A stretch of 64,000 nt of DNA from Nucisporomicrobium flavum (GCF_016464385.1 NZ_JADMLH010000028.1:19499-83498), one strand, 5' to 3'; positions 32,982-42,486 are shown, counted from the first letter of the stretch. Program-made: numbers and translations. Notes: generated by a model not told the origin, from the sequence alone.

Positions 32982-33851
32982 TCATGCGTTCTTACCTGGG
33001 AACCTGCGGGCGACAGGCTTTCGCGCAGTGGTACGCAGGCTAACCTTCCGTTCCTCGGCCGGCGCTCCGGCCGCGGGTGGCTGCTCCGAAGCCCGATAGG
33101 TGAGGGCGGCTCGCCTGACCTGCTCGTCGGCGTCGGCCATGAGAGCCTCGCGGATGTGCTGCGGTGTGCGGTCGGAGGTGGCCATCGCCTTTCGTACGTC
33201 GGCAGACCGGTCGTCCAGCAGGGCACGAAGGTCGGCTTCTTCGAGGTCGAGGGCGCTCACCAGCGTGGCCCGGATCTCAGGGGAGAAGTCCGTGGCGAGT
33301 CGGTGCCGCTGCTCCGGGCTGGTCCACTCGTTGACGGCGAGGCCCTTGCGCACGCGTACGGCGCGGTCCTCCAGCAGGGCATCGATGATCTCGGGAATGG
33401 CGGTGTGCGTGGCCAGCCGCTCGCGAACCTCGGACGAGGCGTCCCCGACGAGTTCGGCGGCGGAGTCGGGCTCGAGCGCGGGCATCTCGGCGAGCAGGCC
33501 CCGCAGCTCCTTGTCCTGGGCCTTCAGCATGACGCCCCGGATGCGCTCGTCGCAGGACGGGTTCGTGGCGACGGCCCAGCGCACCCGCCGGTCGGCGTCG
33601 CCGAGCAGGCGCAGCAGGTTGCCCTGCGAAGCGGCGGCGTTGCGCGCGACGATCTCCCGGACCCCACGGTCCCGGTCACGGGTGAGGGCGCGCAGCATCT
33701 GCGCCGTGGCGTCGGGGCGGGCGGCCAGCGCAGCACGCACCTGCACCGACGGGTCCGCGACCATGCTGTACAGCTTCTCCTGCGAGGTCTTGCGATTGCG
33801 CGCGAGGGCGACCCGCTGTTCGACACTGCCGGTCACACTCTGATCTGCCAT
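32982..33851 (-). CDS. LRV (leucine-rich repeat variant)-type helical repeat protein
   Basis: A 289-residue all-helical solenoid made of about nine imperfect repeats of roughly 24 residues, each with a pattern like DPSVQVRAALAARPDATAQM or DRAVRVRKGLAVNEWTSPEQ, matching LRV/HEAT-like repeats. Such proteins are protein-interaction scaffolds; no catalytic motif is present. The basic C-terminus (RTTARKPVARRFPGKNA) is not repeat-like. No signal peptide. The Fe-S N-terminal Cys cluster of some LRV proteins is absent. Confidence 0.75.
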   Translation of the reverse strand: MADQSVTGSVEQRVALARNRKTSQEKLYSMVADPSVQVRAALAARPDATAQMLRALTRDRDRGVREIVARNAAASQGNLLRLLGDADRRVRWAVATNPSCDERIRGVMLKAQDKELRGLLAEMPALEPDSAAELVGDASSEVRERLATHTAIPEIIDALLEDRAVRVRKGLAVNEWTSPEQRHRLATDFSPEIRATLVSALDLEEADLRALLDDRSADVRKAMATSDRTPQHIREALMADADEQVRRAALTYRASEQPPAAGAPAEERKVSLRTTARKPVARRFPGKNA

Positions 33852-33966
33852 GGTGGGATTCTCCCACGGGCCGTGCCGACGGCTTGCAGTGAGCAGCCCC
33901 GGGGAAACCGATCACCGAGGACGAAGAACGCGTACGGATACCGCCGTCGGCGACCTGCCTGGCGAC

Positions 33967-34812
33967 TCAGCGGAAGCTGAAGACCTGGTCGGTGGCGAGG
34001 TCGAGGAGCAGGTTGCCGTCGTCGCCGACCCACATCCCGCCCAGCCGATGGATCTCCATGTACCACACGGACAGATCGCTACCGTCGTTGACGCTCGAGC
34101 CCGCGAAGGTGGCGCTGATGTTCGAATCCATCATCGTGCCGCCGAAGTGCACGTGCGAGAACCGCTCTTGCACGTCGGTGTAGACATCGTCGTCCATCTC
34201 GATGAGGTCTACGTAACCGGTATGCCCCGGTGCGCGGCCGGCGTTGGGATCATCGGCACGCTCGACGAGCCACAGGTCACCGAAGCGGCCGAACCGGTCC
34301 CGCTCATCGCTCGGCCAGTCACTTTCGTCGGCCGCCAGCTGAAGGCCCTGGCGTGGACGTTCCGTCCGTGGACCGGTGAATTCGGCGGCGGTGAGCCAGA
34401 GCGCGGCGTAGAAGAAGCCGGTGTCCGGGTCGCGGACGACGCTCGCATGCGGATGCGGGCGGGCGGCGGCGACGTCGTCCCAGAACGGGTCGTCCGGGTG
34501 CGCGACGTGGGACAGATCGCCCGCGAGGCCTGCAGCGAAGCCGGCCGGGGCGGGCATCATGCCGTCCCCGTCCGGCCAGTCGAAGACCGCGATGGCGACG
34601 AGGTCGGCGCTGCGGCGCCGGTACTCGGGCGGCAGGCCGATGGTCGCGTCGTGTACGAAGGGCTGCCCGGTTCTCGGTGAGCGAGGCCAGGCAGCCGGGG
34701 TGATCGCGGGTCCGGCCGGACCGGCCCATCCGGCGGGCTGCGGAGGCGGCCCGACCCTGTGGGCGGCCAGGGCACTCTCGTACGTTCCGGGCACCACGTC
34801 GTACGCCTTCAC
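33967..34812 (-). CDS. uncharacterised soluble protein
   Basis: A 281-residue acidic protein rich in Trp, Asp and Pro (LVAIAVFDWPDGDGMMPAPA, DLSHVAHPDDPFWDDVAAA, LWLVERADDPNAG, SHVHFGGTMMDSN). The C-terminal segment LSVWYMEIHRLGGMW is beta-like. No known domain, signal peptide or membrane helix was recognised. The GTG at 34812 is chosen because GGAGG lies 9 nt upstream; a longer frame to 35088 is Pro/Ser-rich read-through. It lies in a region with several immunity-like genes, but shows no clear link to them. Confidence 0.65.
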   Translation of the reverse strand: MKAYDVVPGTYESALAAHRVGPPPQPAGWAGPAGPAITPAAWPRSPRTGQPFVHDATIGLPPEYRRRSADLVAIAVFDWPDGDGMMPAPAGFAAGLAGDLSHVAHPDDPFWDDVAAARPHPHASVVRDPDTGFFYAALWLTAAEFTGPRTERPRQGLQLAADESDWPSDERDRFGRFGDLWLVERADDPNAGRAPGHTGYVDLIEMDDDVYTDVQERFSHVHFGGTMMDSNISATFAGSSVNDGSDLSVWYMEIHRLGGMWVGDDGNLLLDLATDQVFSFR

Positions 34813-34906
34813 AACTACGTCCTCCGTGGGTCGGCAGGGCGGCGATACGCAGCCGTGTCCCCCGGACACGCTCGCCGTCACGTTGGTCGGGTCAGGGCGG
34901 CGCAAG

Positions 34907-35407
34907 CTATCCGGGCTGGTCATTGAGGCTCTGGCGGGCTGAGGCGAGCACGATCGGGTCCTCGCATCCTCGGGCGTACCCGGCGATCCGTCGGCGGATG
35001 TCGCGGCCGAGCAGCCACCCACCGATCCGCTCGGCGGCCGGGCGCAGCACGGCAGGCCGGCACCGGAAGTTGTATCGCCAGGTGGCAACGGTGTGGCCGG
35101 GCTGGTCCGGTGCGGGCGCGAAACGCCAGCCGCCGCCGAACATCTCGAAGAACCACGGCCCGCGCACCATCTTCATGCCGACGTTGGTGGGCGGGTGGAA
35201 CGACACGTACTCGCTGATCATCGTGATGCCGTGCCGCGACCGGGTGAAGGTGCGTACGCCCTTGCCAGGCCGGGTGGCGCCATCGATGAAATGCTGCTCC
35301 CGCACGAACGGATCCCACCGGTACCGCACCGGTACGGTGGTCTGCGACACGGCGAAAGCGACATCCGGCGGCACGGGGACGACGATGGTCGCCTCAATGA
35401 CAGGCAC
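34907..35407 (-). CDS. SRPBCC-family protein
   Basis: A 166-residue protein with the START/Bet v1-like (SRPBCC) pattern: IEATIVVPVPPDVAFAVSQ opening strand and helix, GKGVRTFTRSRHGITM, MVRGPWFFEMFGGGWRF and the closing TVATWRYNFRCRPA with a long C-terminal helix. Such proteins bind hydrophobic ligands or act as cyclases/aromatases; no specific function can be assigned. The GTG at 35407 has GAGG 6 nt upstream. The longer ATG start at 35533 would overlap the divergent gene's start codon and is unlikely. Confidence 0.75.
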   Translation of the reverse strand: MPVIEATIVVPVPPDVAFAVSQTTVPVRYRWDPFVREQHFIDGATRPGKGVRTFTRSRHGITMISEYVSFHPPTNVGMKMVRGPWFFEMFGGGWRFAPAPDQPGHTVATWRYNFRCRPAVLRPAAERIGGWLLGRDIRRRIAGYARGCEDPIVLASARQSLNDQPG

Positions 35408-35531
35408 ACCGCCATCCTCGCCCATCCACAGCCGTTCAGGCCCGGCGACGTCAACCGCCGTCACACTGCCACCGCCCGCCCGACGCCGTCCCGCTGCCCG
35501 AATACTTGCCCTGACCTGCTCAAATGAGGCC

Positions 35532-36461
35532 ATGATCGAGAATATCGAAGCGCGGCTCGTCGAGGTTGCCGCCCTGGTCCGGGAGGCCGAGCTGCTCCGA
35601 AGCCGGCGCGCCGAGCTGGACCGACGTCACGCCGAGCACGCGGCCGCCGTGACCGAGCTGCGGCGGAGCTGGGCCGGCGAGGTCCGCGACGTGGAACGGC
35701 TGGAGAGCGTTTCGCTGTCCCGAGTCCTGGTCGCATTGCGCGGCACGTACTCCGAGGAGATGTCCCGTGAGCGGGCGGAGGCGGATGCGGCCCGCTACCG
35801 GGTCGCCGAGGCTGAGAGCCGGCTGGCCGCGATCCAGACGGAACGCGCGGCGGTCGAGGCTCGGCTGACCGCCCTGGCCGATGTACCGGCCCGGTACGCC
35901 GCGGCGATCGACGACAAGGAGCGCCACCTGCTCGACAGCGGCGATCCCCAGGTCGCCCGCCTGCTGGCGCTGGCGGACGAGCGCGGCCGGGTCGAGGCGG
36001 AGCTGCGCGAACTGCACGAGGCGGTCAGGGCGGCCGAAGCGGCGCTCGGCGCTCTAGGAGAGCTGCGACGTCAGCTCGACCTGGCGTCCAGCCGCCAGAC
36101 GACCGACAACCTGCTCGGCGGGGCAGTGTCCGTGAGCCAGCCGCACTGGCTCGACGCCGTGGGCTGGGCGGCGTCGAACGCCGACCGCTGCCTGGCCGTC
36201 CTGCACGCCGAGCTTACCGACGTGGGCCTGGCCCAGCCGCTGGGCAACGTCCCGCGCCCGATCACGCGGCCGGCCGGCTTCCAGGCGGTGTTCTTCTCGA
36301 ACATGCTCATCCGGGAACAGATCAACCGAGCGAGCCGCGACGCGGACGAGTCGCTCCAGCTGATCGCTGGGATACACCGGGAAGTTTCTGTACGCGCCCA
36401 GACGGCCCGCGCTCGCTGGAACGCGCTGCACAGCGAACGGCAACAGCTCCTCACCACCTGA
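35532..36461 (+). CDS. coiled-coil protein, function unknown
   Basis: A 309-residue protein dominated by long helices with heptad-like spacing (residues about 1-200: EARLVEVAALVREAELLRSR, AAARYRVAEAESRLAAIQTE are typical). After a hinge, residues 200-250 form a small globular part (GGAVSVSQPHWLDAVGWAAS, FQAVFFSNMLIREQINRA), then a final helix. There is no membrane helix or nucleotide motif. It may be a scaffold or cytoskeletal-type protein. The ATG at 35532 is the natural start, only 125 bp from the divergent SRPBCC gene's start. Confidence 0.7.
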   Translation: MIENIEARLVEVAALVREAELLRSRRAELDRRHAEHAAAVTELRRSWAGEVRDVERLESVSLSRVLVALRGTYSEEMSRERAEADAARYRVAEAESRLAAIQTERAAVEARLTALADVPARYAAAIDDKERHLLDSGDPQVARLLALADERGRVEAELRELHEAVRAAEAALGALGELRRQLDLASSRQTTDNLLGGAVSVSQPHWLDAVGWAASNADRCLAVLHAELTDVGLAQPLGNVPRPITRPAGFQAVFFSNMLIREQINRASRDADESLQLIAGIHREVSVRAQTARARWNALHSERQQLLTT

Positions 36462-36591
36462 CACCGACACCTGCGGTTCGTTGCGATCTATCTACTCACG
36501 TGCGCAAGGGTGAGGGACTTAGGTTCCTTGCGGCGGGCGTTCGGGTCCGCCGGACCGATCTATGCGGGCGCTGTGGTGGCGATGGCGGGAG

Positions 36592-37425
36592 CTATTCCGG
36601 GCGGCGTCCCCATGCCGATATCAGAGGCGCGAGAGTGAGGTCGAGCTCGCCGGCGTTGATGGCGGCCAGGTGGGCGTCGATCTCGGCGTCGTCGGCCAGC
36701 CCTGCGGCGAGCAACTCGGCGCGGACCATGCGCACCGTCGCGGCCTCCAGCCGGTCGCAGGCTGCTCCGCCGACTGGAAAGAAGCCGGCCGCTGCGACAT
36801 CGACGAGGCCGGCCGTACGCAAGGCTCGCGGCAGCGTGCGGCCGTAACGCATGTCGGCGCCGCGGCGGGTCATCAGCTCCCGGACGGCGCGCCGCAGCCG
36901 GTTGGCGCGCTGCTGTGCCGGGCCGACCTCGTCGAGGCAGGCCAGCGGCTGCAGCTCGGTGTCGGCATCCTCGACCAACAGCCAGCCGCCGGGGCGCAGT
37001 GCCGCCACCATCGCCGCCAGCGCCCGGGCACGGTCGGGTACGTGGACGAGCACGAGCCTGGCGTGCACCAGATCAAACGTGCCTGGCTGCGGCGGCGGGT
37101 CCCTGACAATGTCGTGCTCAAGCACCTGGTACGTGCCGTGCCGGTCCAACCAGGCAGGATTGACGTCCGTGGCCAGCACGTGGCCGGTCGGTCCGACGGC
37201 CGCGGCGAGTGCCTCGGGAATGCTGGGGCCCCCGGCGCCGACTTCCCAGCAGCGCCAGCCCGCCGTCACTCCGAGCCGGTCGACATGCCCGCGTGTGACG
37301 CCGTCGAACAGCTCGGCCAGCCAGCTGAACCGCTCGCCCGCCTCCACCTTGGCGTTGTCGAGCAGGTAGCGGTGATCCGGGGTAGACCCAGGGGTACGCG
37401 GCGATGAGGGGCCGGGCGGGTTCAC
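36592..37425 (-). CDS. class I SAM-dependent methyltransferase
   Basis: A 277-residue Rossmann-fold methyltransferase. The SAM site is CWEVGAGGPSIPEALAAAVG near residue 60, followed by GHVLATDVNPAWLDRHGTYQ and the post-motif DLVHARLVLVHVPDRARAL with GGWLLVEDAD. The N-terminal HRYLLDNAKVEAGERFSWLA and ADMRYGRTLPRALRTAGLVD fit UbiE-like small-molecule or natural-product methyltransferases. The GTG at 37425 is the longest start. Convergent with the coiled-coil gene across 130 bp in which nothing was recognised. Confidence 0.8.
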   Translation of the reverse strand: MNPPGPSSPRTPGSTPDHRYLLDNAKVEAGERFSWLAELFDGVTRGHVDRLGVTAGWRCWEVGAGGPSIPEALAAAVGPTGHVLATDVNPAWLDRHGTYQVLEHDIVRDPPPQPGTFDLVHARLVLVHVPDRARALAAMVAALRPGGWLLVEDADTELQPLACLDEVGPAQQRANRLRRAVRELMTRRGADMRYGRTLPRALRTAGLVDVAAAGFFPVGGAACDRLEAATVRMVRAELLAAGLADDAEIDAHLAAINAGELDLTLAPLISAWGRRPE

Positions 37426-37608
37426 CGGCCCGCCTGCGGTCGTGTCCGGCTCGAACGCGGGGCCGGCGAGGGCCGCGATGAACTCATTCCTACATCCTCA
37501 CGACCTACCGCGCGCCACGTCAGTGCGACACGAGATGAATCTAGACACAGCCCCACTCCAGCGAAGCAGGCCCGCCCTGATCGGTACGGCCTCCGTGCCT
37601 CGTCCCGG

Positions 37609-38295
37609 TCAGGGTCCGTTGTGGGGGCGGCGGCGTTGGACGCGGTGCGAGACGGCGTTGCGCAGTCGCTGACCGAGAGACGCTACATCGGTGTCGGCAG
37701 CTGAAACTCCAGGTGGATGGCGTTCACCTTTGATGGCCGGAACCGCGTGATCCCGGATCGCGGTGATCAGGTCGGCTGCCACGTCGTCGCTCGGGAATCC
37801 TGCCCAGACCGTCCACCAGTGGTCGCAGCCATGGTGGCTGATCGAACCGAGCCGGGCGGTCCAACCGGAGGAGGACGACGCCTCGCTGACGTCGGCGGTG
37901 AATTTCACCCCCATCCACGTATTGCCCTGCGACTGCCGGAACGCAATTGTCCCCAGATGCCTCGGGGTCTGCAGGGTCAATCGGCGCCCCGAGCCGGTGA
38001 AACCGAGCCGCCGCAGTTCAGGTACCACCGTTGTCCGCATCATGCTCACGTAGCCGTCCCGGGCCGACGGGCCAATCTGTGGCACGAAGCCCGGCTGCAC
38101 CAGCCCGGTCGCCTTGTCCACCCGTGCGCCGAAATCCCCGAGGTGAGTGCCCGGCCTCCCTGTCACTGCCCGCCACACCGGACCGCCGTCAGCCACCGCT
38201 TTGACCCGAAAGCTGCCACCCGACCCGGGAAGCGTGTCCAGCCACCTCTGGACAGCCGCAGAAGCCGCGTCCTCCGTGTCGATCACGTCAGCCAT
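37609..38295 (-). CDS. DUF4304-like protein, possible immunity protein
   Basis: A 228-residue soluble protein. Residues of about 80-195 (VVPELRRLGFTGSGRRLTL, LGTIAFRQSQGNTWMGVKFT, SISHHGCDHWWTVW) follow the DUF4304 pattern seen near polymorphic-toxin and immunity loci. The N-terminal third (ASAAVQRWLDTLPGSGGSFR) is separate and unrecognised. The ATG at 38295 has GGGGAC upstream. No matching toxin gene is found nearby, so if it is an immunity protein it is orphaned or protects against other strains. Confidence 0.6.
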   Translation of the reverse strand: MADVIDTEDAASAAVQRWLDTLPGSGGSFRVKAVADGGPVWRAVTGRPGTHLGDFGARVDKATGLVQPGFVPQIGPSARDGYVSMMRTTVVPELRRLGFTGSGRRLTLQTPRHLGTIAFRQSQGNTWMGVKFTADVSEASSSSGWTARLGSISHHGCDHWWTVWAGFPSDDVAADLITAIRDHAVPAIKGERHPPGVSAADTDVASLGQRLRNAVSHRVQRRRPHNGP

Positions 38296-38494
38296 TGTGC
38301 CCGTCCCCCACCAACCACACCCAACGACGCTCGCGACTCCGCGCTCAATGCTGATCCAACGGACTTCCCGGTCTGCCGCCGCAGTGGCGGCCTCTTCGAT
38401 GCGGTGGACCGCGATGAGGCCGCAGCGGTCGTGCCAGCGCCCAAGAGCGAAATTTCGGTGGCCGCACTCACCTTGCCGACTACAGTCTGCCGAC

Positions 38495-39316
38495 ATGATC
38501 GATCCCGAGATCCTTGCGTATTACGAGCACGGGCTGGAACAAGAGCGATTGAGTGCCGATCAGCGGCGGATCGAGTTCCTGCGGATCTGGGACCTGCTGG
38601 AGCGGCACCTGCCCACAGCGCCTGCACGAGTACTGGATGTAGGCGGCGGAGCCGGCGTCTACGCGCTCCCGCTCGCCGCGGCCGGATACGAGGTGCACCT
38701 GATCGATCCGGTGCCGCTGCACGTGGAACAGGCTGAGGCCGCTTCCCGCGCTGCGTCCGCTCCGTTGGCCAGTACCGCTGTCGGAGACGCGCGGGCGTTG
38801 GACGTCGAAGAGGCCTCTGCGGATGCCGTCCTGCTCCTCGGGCCGCTTTACCATCTGACAGGCAGGGACGACCGGATCAAGGCGCTGCGAGAGGCCCGGC
38901 GGGTTCTTCGGCCGGGGGGTGTGGTCCTGGCGAAGGCGCTGTCCCGGTTCTACCCACTCTTCGAGGACATCGCCCTTGGCACACCGGTCGAGCAGGACGA
39001 ATTCGACAAGAACATCGCGTTCCTCGCCGACGGGCAGTACCGCAACCCTGGCGGCGACCCGACTCAGTTCACCACCTCCTACTTCCACCGACCTGAGGAT
39101 CTCGCTGAGGAAGTGCAGGAGGCCGGCCTACAGATGCGCGCGCTCGTCGGCGCCAGCGGCAGCGTCAAACTGCTGCCGCAACTCCCCGAGCGGCTGAAAG
39201 AACCCGAGCAACGCAAGCGGGTTCTCGATCTGCTGCGACTACTCGAGAGCGAACCATCGATCCTCGGAATGAGCCAGAACTTCGTCGCAATCGGTCAGGC
39301 ACCCAGCGCACCCTGA
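38495..39316 (+). CDS. class I SAM-dependent methyltransferase
   Basis: A 273-residue enzyme. APARVLDVGGGAGVYALPLA is the SAM-binding loop, HLIDPVPLHVEQAEAAS the acidic second strand, and AVLLLGPLYHLTGRDDRIKA with RRVLRPGGVVLAKALS complete the fold. Family members methylate small molecules; the substrate is unknown. The ATG at 38495 follows a TACAGT hexamer (38481-38486) by 8 nt and has no ribosome site, so it may be leaderless. A ~200-bp divergent gap separates it from the DUF4304-like gene. Confidence 0.82.
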   Translation: MIDPEILAYYEHGLEQERLSADQRRIEFLRIWDLLERHLPTAPARVLDVGGGAGVYALPLAAAGYEVHLIDPVPLHVEQAEAASRAASAPLASTAVGDARALDVEEASADAVLLLGPLYHLTGRDDRIKALREARRVLRPGGVVLAKALSRFYPLFEDIALGTPVEQDEFDKNIAFLADGQYRNPGGDPTQFTTSYFHRPEDLAEEVQEAGLQMRALVGASGSVKLLPQLPERLKEPEQRKRVLDLLRLLESEPSILGMSQNFVAIGQAPSAP

Positions 39317-39406
39317 ACCCGACCTCGCATTGTCCGTCCCGCAGCGATCTGGCAGTTCGGCAAGCCCGGGCGTGGATCGGGCCTGGGCATGCGCAAGAAT
39401 TCCGGG

Positions 39407-40102
39407 ATGTCTTACGACCTGGCTGTCTGGGAAGGCGATCGGCCGGCGAACGACGTTGCCGCGGCGGCTGAGTTCGGTGCCTTGTACACCCGGTTCATCG
39501 GGTCGGAGAAGTCGGTTGAGCCCACTGCGCGCATAGCGGGGTACGTGGCGGCGTTGCTGGATCGCTATCCGGACATCAACACCGACGCGGGTGAGGAAAG
39601 CCCGTGGTCGACCGGGCCGCTGTTGAGTGAGGCGAGCGGACCGCTGGTGTACTTCCCGATGGTGTGGAGCAGGTGCGACGAGGTCTCAGCCTGGGCCGCC
39701 GAGGTAGCCGAGCAGCACGAGTTGAACTGCTACGACCCGCAGATGGAGCAGCTTCGCACGTCGTGGTCCCAGCCGTGGCGCTTCGAGCTGACGTCGGCGC
39801 ACGGTCGCGTATTCCGAGACCCCGAACTCGACATCGTCCGAAGGGTTCTGGCCCGGCTGTCAGCGGACAACTACTTCGCGGTGCTGACCAGATCCGATGA
39901 CTGGTATATGCAGGTCGGGTACGGCGAACGCGCCGGCACCCGTCACGGTTGCTATGCCCTGGAGCGTCGCGACGGAACCCCCCAGGAGCACTACCGGGCA
40001 GAGCTGACGAGCGTCGACGAAGTCATCGACGCTTTCGACGCCTTCCTGCGGCACGATTCCGCGATGTTGCGCCGGATCGCGTGGCATCCGTACGCCGTTT
40101 GA
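39407..40102 (+). CDS. Imm1-like immunity protein
   Basis: A 231-residue protein in two parts. The N-terminal MSYDLAVWEGDRP and AALLDRYPDI segments recur in actinobacterial immunity-type proteins. The C-terminal WYMQVGYGERAGTRHGCYAL, SVDEVIDAFDAFLRHDS and IAWHPY pattern resembles the Imm1 domain that neutralises polymorphic nuclease toxins. No toxin gene adjoins it. The ATG at 39407 is preferred to 39389; AAGAAT 6 nt upstream may be a -10 for a leaderless message. The family call is moderate. Confidence 0.6.
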   Translation: MSYDLAVWEGDRPANDVAAAAEFGALYTRFIGSEKSVEPTARIAGYVAALLDRYPDINTDAGEESPWSTGPLLSEASGPLVYFPMVWSRCDEVSAWAAEVAEQHELNCYDPQMEQLRTSWSQPWRFELTSAHGRVFRDPELDIVRRVLARLSADNYFAVLTRSDDWYMQVGYGERAGTRHGCYALERRDGTPQEHYRAELTSVDEVIDAFDAFLRHDSAMLRRIAWHPYAV

Positions 40103-40250
40103 GCCGCATCATCAGTGCACTCGATCATTCCAATGCGGACTTCTCCGGCCAGTGGCAGCTCCAAGGGGGCCGGCATCGGCAAACCTGTTGCGCAGAGGAC
40201 TGTCTCCTGCTTGCCTGAGACCCCGTCACCGAACCCGTACCAGGAGACCT

Positions 40251-41114
40251 GTGGCCACCACTCCGCTCGGAATCGCCTACGACCACGTCGCCCACACCAA
40301 CGGCATACCGATCGTCCTGATCCACGCCGGTGTTGCCGACCGCCGGATGTGGGATCCCCAATGGGAGCACCTGCGCACCGAACACGAGATCGTACGGCTT
40401 GACCTACGCGGCTTCGGGGAATCGACGGCTTTGCCGGAAGGGCCGCTGGCGCACGTCGATGACGTCCTGTCGACTCTGTCCCATCTCGGTATCGGCCGAT
40501 GCCACCTCGTCGGCTCGTCGCTCGGTGCCGGCGTCGCATGCGAAGTGGCGCTGACGGCGCCGCACCTCGTCCAATCCCTGCTGCTGTGCCCGCCAGGTGG
40601 CAGCCTGCTGGCCGCGCTGACCGATGACCTCAAAGCCTTCCTCGACGCCGAGAGGAGCGCGCTCGCTGTTGATGACATCGATGCCGCCGTCGAGGCCAAT
40701 ATCGCCTTCTGGGTCGTCGGTCCCGGCCGGGAGGCCTCTCAGGTCGACCTCGGCATCCAAGATTTCGTACGACGCATGCAGCGCCAGGCGTTCGAGGTGA
40801 CCGCGTCCTGGGCGGACGTCGACGAGGTCGAGCTCGATCCACCCGTGCTGGAACAGCTTCAGGACATCACTGTTCCAACGCTGGTGCTCATCGGCGGTTT
40901 CGATCTCACCACGACCCGAGAGGCCGCCGACCAGGTGTGCGCAGGGCTCACCGACGTTCGCCGCGTCGACTGGCCGGACGTCGCCCACCTGCCGTCGCTG
41001 GAACAACCGGACCGATTCCTCACGCTGCTCCTCGGCTGGATCGCCGACCACGAAGCACAAAGACCAGCGGCGATCCCCGCCGAACGGAACTCAAGCAATC
41101 TGGCACCTGAATAG
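40251..41114 (+). CDS. alpha/beta hydrolase
   Basis: A 287-residue hydrolase with full family motifs: IPIVLIHAGVADRRMWDPQW (HAG replaces the usual HG oxyanion turn), DLRGFGES, nucleophile elbow VGSSLGAGVA, TLVLIGGFDLTTTREAAD with the acid Asp, and DVAHLPSLEQPD with the catalytic His. The fold suits esterase, haloperoxidase-like or lactonase activity; substrate unknown. No signal peptide. The GTG at 40251 has AGGAGA 3-4 nt upstream. Confidence 0.85.
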   Translation: MATTPLGIAYDHVAHTNGIPIVLIHAGVADRRMWDPQWEHLRTEHEIVRLDLRGFGESTALPEGPLAHVDDVLSTLSHLGIGRCHLVGSSLGAGVACEVALTAPHLVQSLLLCPPGGSLLAALTDDLKAFLDAERSALAVDDIDAAVEANIAFWVVGPGREASQVDLGIQDFVRRMQRQAFEVTASWADVDEVELDPPVLEQLQDITVPTLVLIGGFDLTTTREAADQVCAGLTDVRRVDWPDVAHLPSLEQPDRFLTLLLGWIADHEAQRPAAIPAERNSSNLAPE

Positions 41115-41202
41115 GCGAGGTCGTCCGCACGACCGACGCCATTCGGCTGGGGCCGGGTCAGCGTCGCGAAACCATCGGTCGAGGAGACGGTGCGCCGTTC
41201 GG

Positions 41203-41613
41203 TCATCGTCGATGACAGGCCGGAGTGGCGACGCGACATACCGATCTGCCGCAAGAGCCTGACACGCCCTTCACCGCGGCGTTCATCGGTATCGGCTGCT
41301 CACCGTCGGCGGATCCGATGGCGAGCAGGCTGACCTCGCCCAGATCCCGGCCGCCGGAGCGTGAGCATCCGTCCGGATCTGGACACTCGGGCAGCTGCCA
41401 CCTCGGCGCAATGCCGCTGACGGTGAACCAGGCCGACCCGTGACACTCTGCGTGCCGGAAGGCCGCAAGGACCTCGGCTGCCGACGGCAAGGGCAGTGGA
41501 CTCGGCGCTCGTTGCGGTACCCCGCGCGAGAAGCTCGCCGCAGTCGCCCACTCCGCCATGTCTTCGTTGGCCAGTTCGTGCAGCGGGACGGCATGCACGG
41601 ACCAGCTCATCAC
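41203..41613 (-). CDS. small uncharacterised protein
   Basis: A 136-residue (or 135, if the second ATG is used) protein. LPLPSAAEVLAAFRHAECHG, SAWFTVSGIAPRWQLPECPD and GRDLGEVSLLAIG give a compact domain with a possible Cys/His cluster (AECHG, PECPDPDGC). The same pattern is, as far as I recall, found in other actinobacterial small proteins of unknown function. The last 20 residues (CGRSVCRVATPACHRR) look less ordered. It opposes the hydrolase gene. Confidence 0.55.
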   Translation of the reverse strand: MMSWSVHAVPLHELANEDMAEWATAASFSRGVPQRAPSPLPLPSAAEVLAAFRHAECHGSAWFTVSGIAPRWQLPECPDPDGCSRSGGRDLGEVSLLAIGSADGEQPIPMNAAVKGVSGSCGRSVCRVATPACHRR

Positions 41614-41736
41614 CGCAGTGTGCCAGCCCTACGCGACTGTTGCGCACGCGCGAGGCGCGATGCGCCGTCACACCGGGTCGATCAGCTCACGACCACAGGC
41701 GCGGAAGTGGCGTACGGATGAGGCACGATCTTCGCC

Positions 41737-42486
41737 ATGACATCACCGGAGTGGCTCCGCCGTTATCAGATGGGTCACCGCGAACAGGTCTGGCGCGAAT
41801 TGCGGGAGCTCGGTCCCGCAATTCGCAGCCGGCCCGAGCTGGCGCGGGAGGCGCAGCTTGTTTGCGACGAGATGGCCCACCGCGCTCGACAGAACGTCGA
41901 GACCATCATCGAGCGGCTCACTGCCGACGGCTACCGCTTCCATTCCAACGATGACGATCAGATATCCCAGACACCGCACATGCCGCCGACCGCCACGGCG
42001 GCCGACAGCGCAGCCTGGCTCGAGGAACGGTTCGGCGATGTTCCGATGACCGTCCTGTCCTGGATGCGGCTGGTCGGCGACGTGTGGCTCGTCGGCACCC
42101 ACCCGGAGTGGCCGGCCTCGGCCTCCGGCGATCCACTCGTCATCGAGGTGGAAGGCTCCCGGCACCCCGGGTCGTCGATGCGCGACTACGTCATAGAGGA
42201 GTGGGAGCAGTGGCAGGAGTATGTCGACGACGGCGACGCCCCTGGACCGTTCGTGCTGCCCGTCGCACCGGACCAGCTGCACAAGGAGAACACCAGCGGC
42301 GGTGCCCCGTACGGAATCATCTTGCCGGACGGCTCCACCGATGCACTGTTCGTCTCCGACACGACCACACCGTTCGTCTCGTACCTCAACTACGCCTTCG
42401 CCCACGGCGGGTTCCCCCACGAGACGGGCTCACCGCAGGAGCAACGCATCAAGGCCGCGCTCGCCCTCGACCTGCTGCCGCTTTAG
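41737..42486 (+). CDS. uncharacterised SMI1/KNR4-like soluble protein
   Basis: A 249-residue acidic protein. The middle and C-terminal parts (WLEERFGDVPMTVLSWMRLV, SMRDYVIEEWEQW, PYGIILPDGSTDALFVSD, FVSYLNYAFAHGGFPHE) have the acidic, Trp-rich, ligand-free look of SUKH/SMI1-type immunity proteins, including a closing PFVSYLNYAF segment; this is a weak pattern match. N-terminal 60 residues are helical. No signal peptide. It adds to the immunity-like genes of this stretch. Confidence 0.55.
   Translation: MTSPEWLRRYQMGHREQVWRELRELGPAIRSRPELAREAQLVCDEMAHRARQNVETIIERLTADGYRFHSNDDDQISQTPHMPPTATAADSAAWLEERFGDVPMTVLSWMRLVGDVWLVGTHPEWPASASGDPLVIEVEGSRHPGSSMRDYVIEEWEQWQEYVDDGDAPGPFVLPVAPDQLHKENTSGGAPYGIILPDGSTDALFVSDTTTPFVSYLNYAFAHGGFPHETGSPQEQRIKAALALDLLPL

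Noticed and set aside
34923..35531. N-terminal extension of the coiled-coil protein
   Set aside because: The extra 203 residues run antisense to the SRPBCC gene and are Arg/Pro/Thr-rich; the ATG at 35532 begins the coiled coil.
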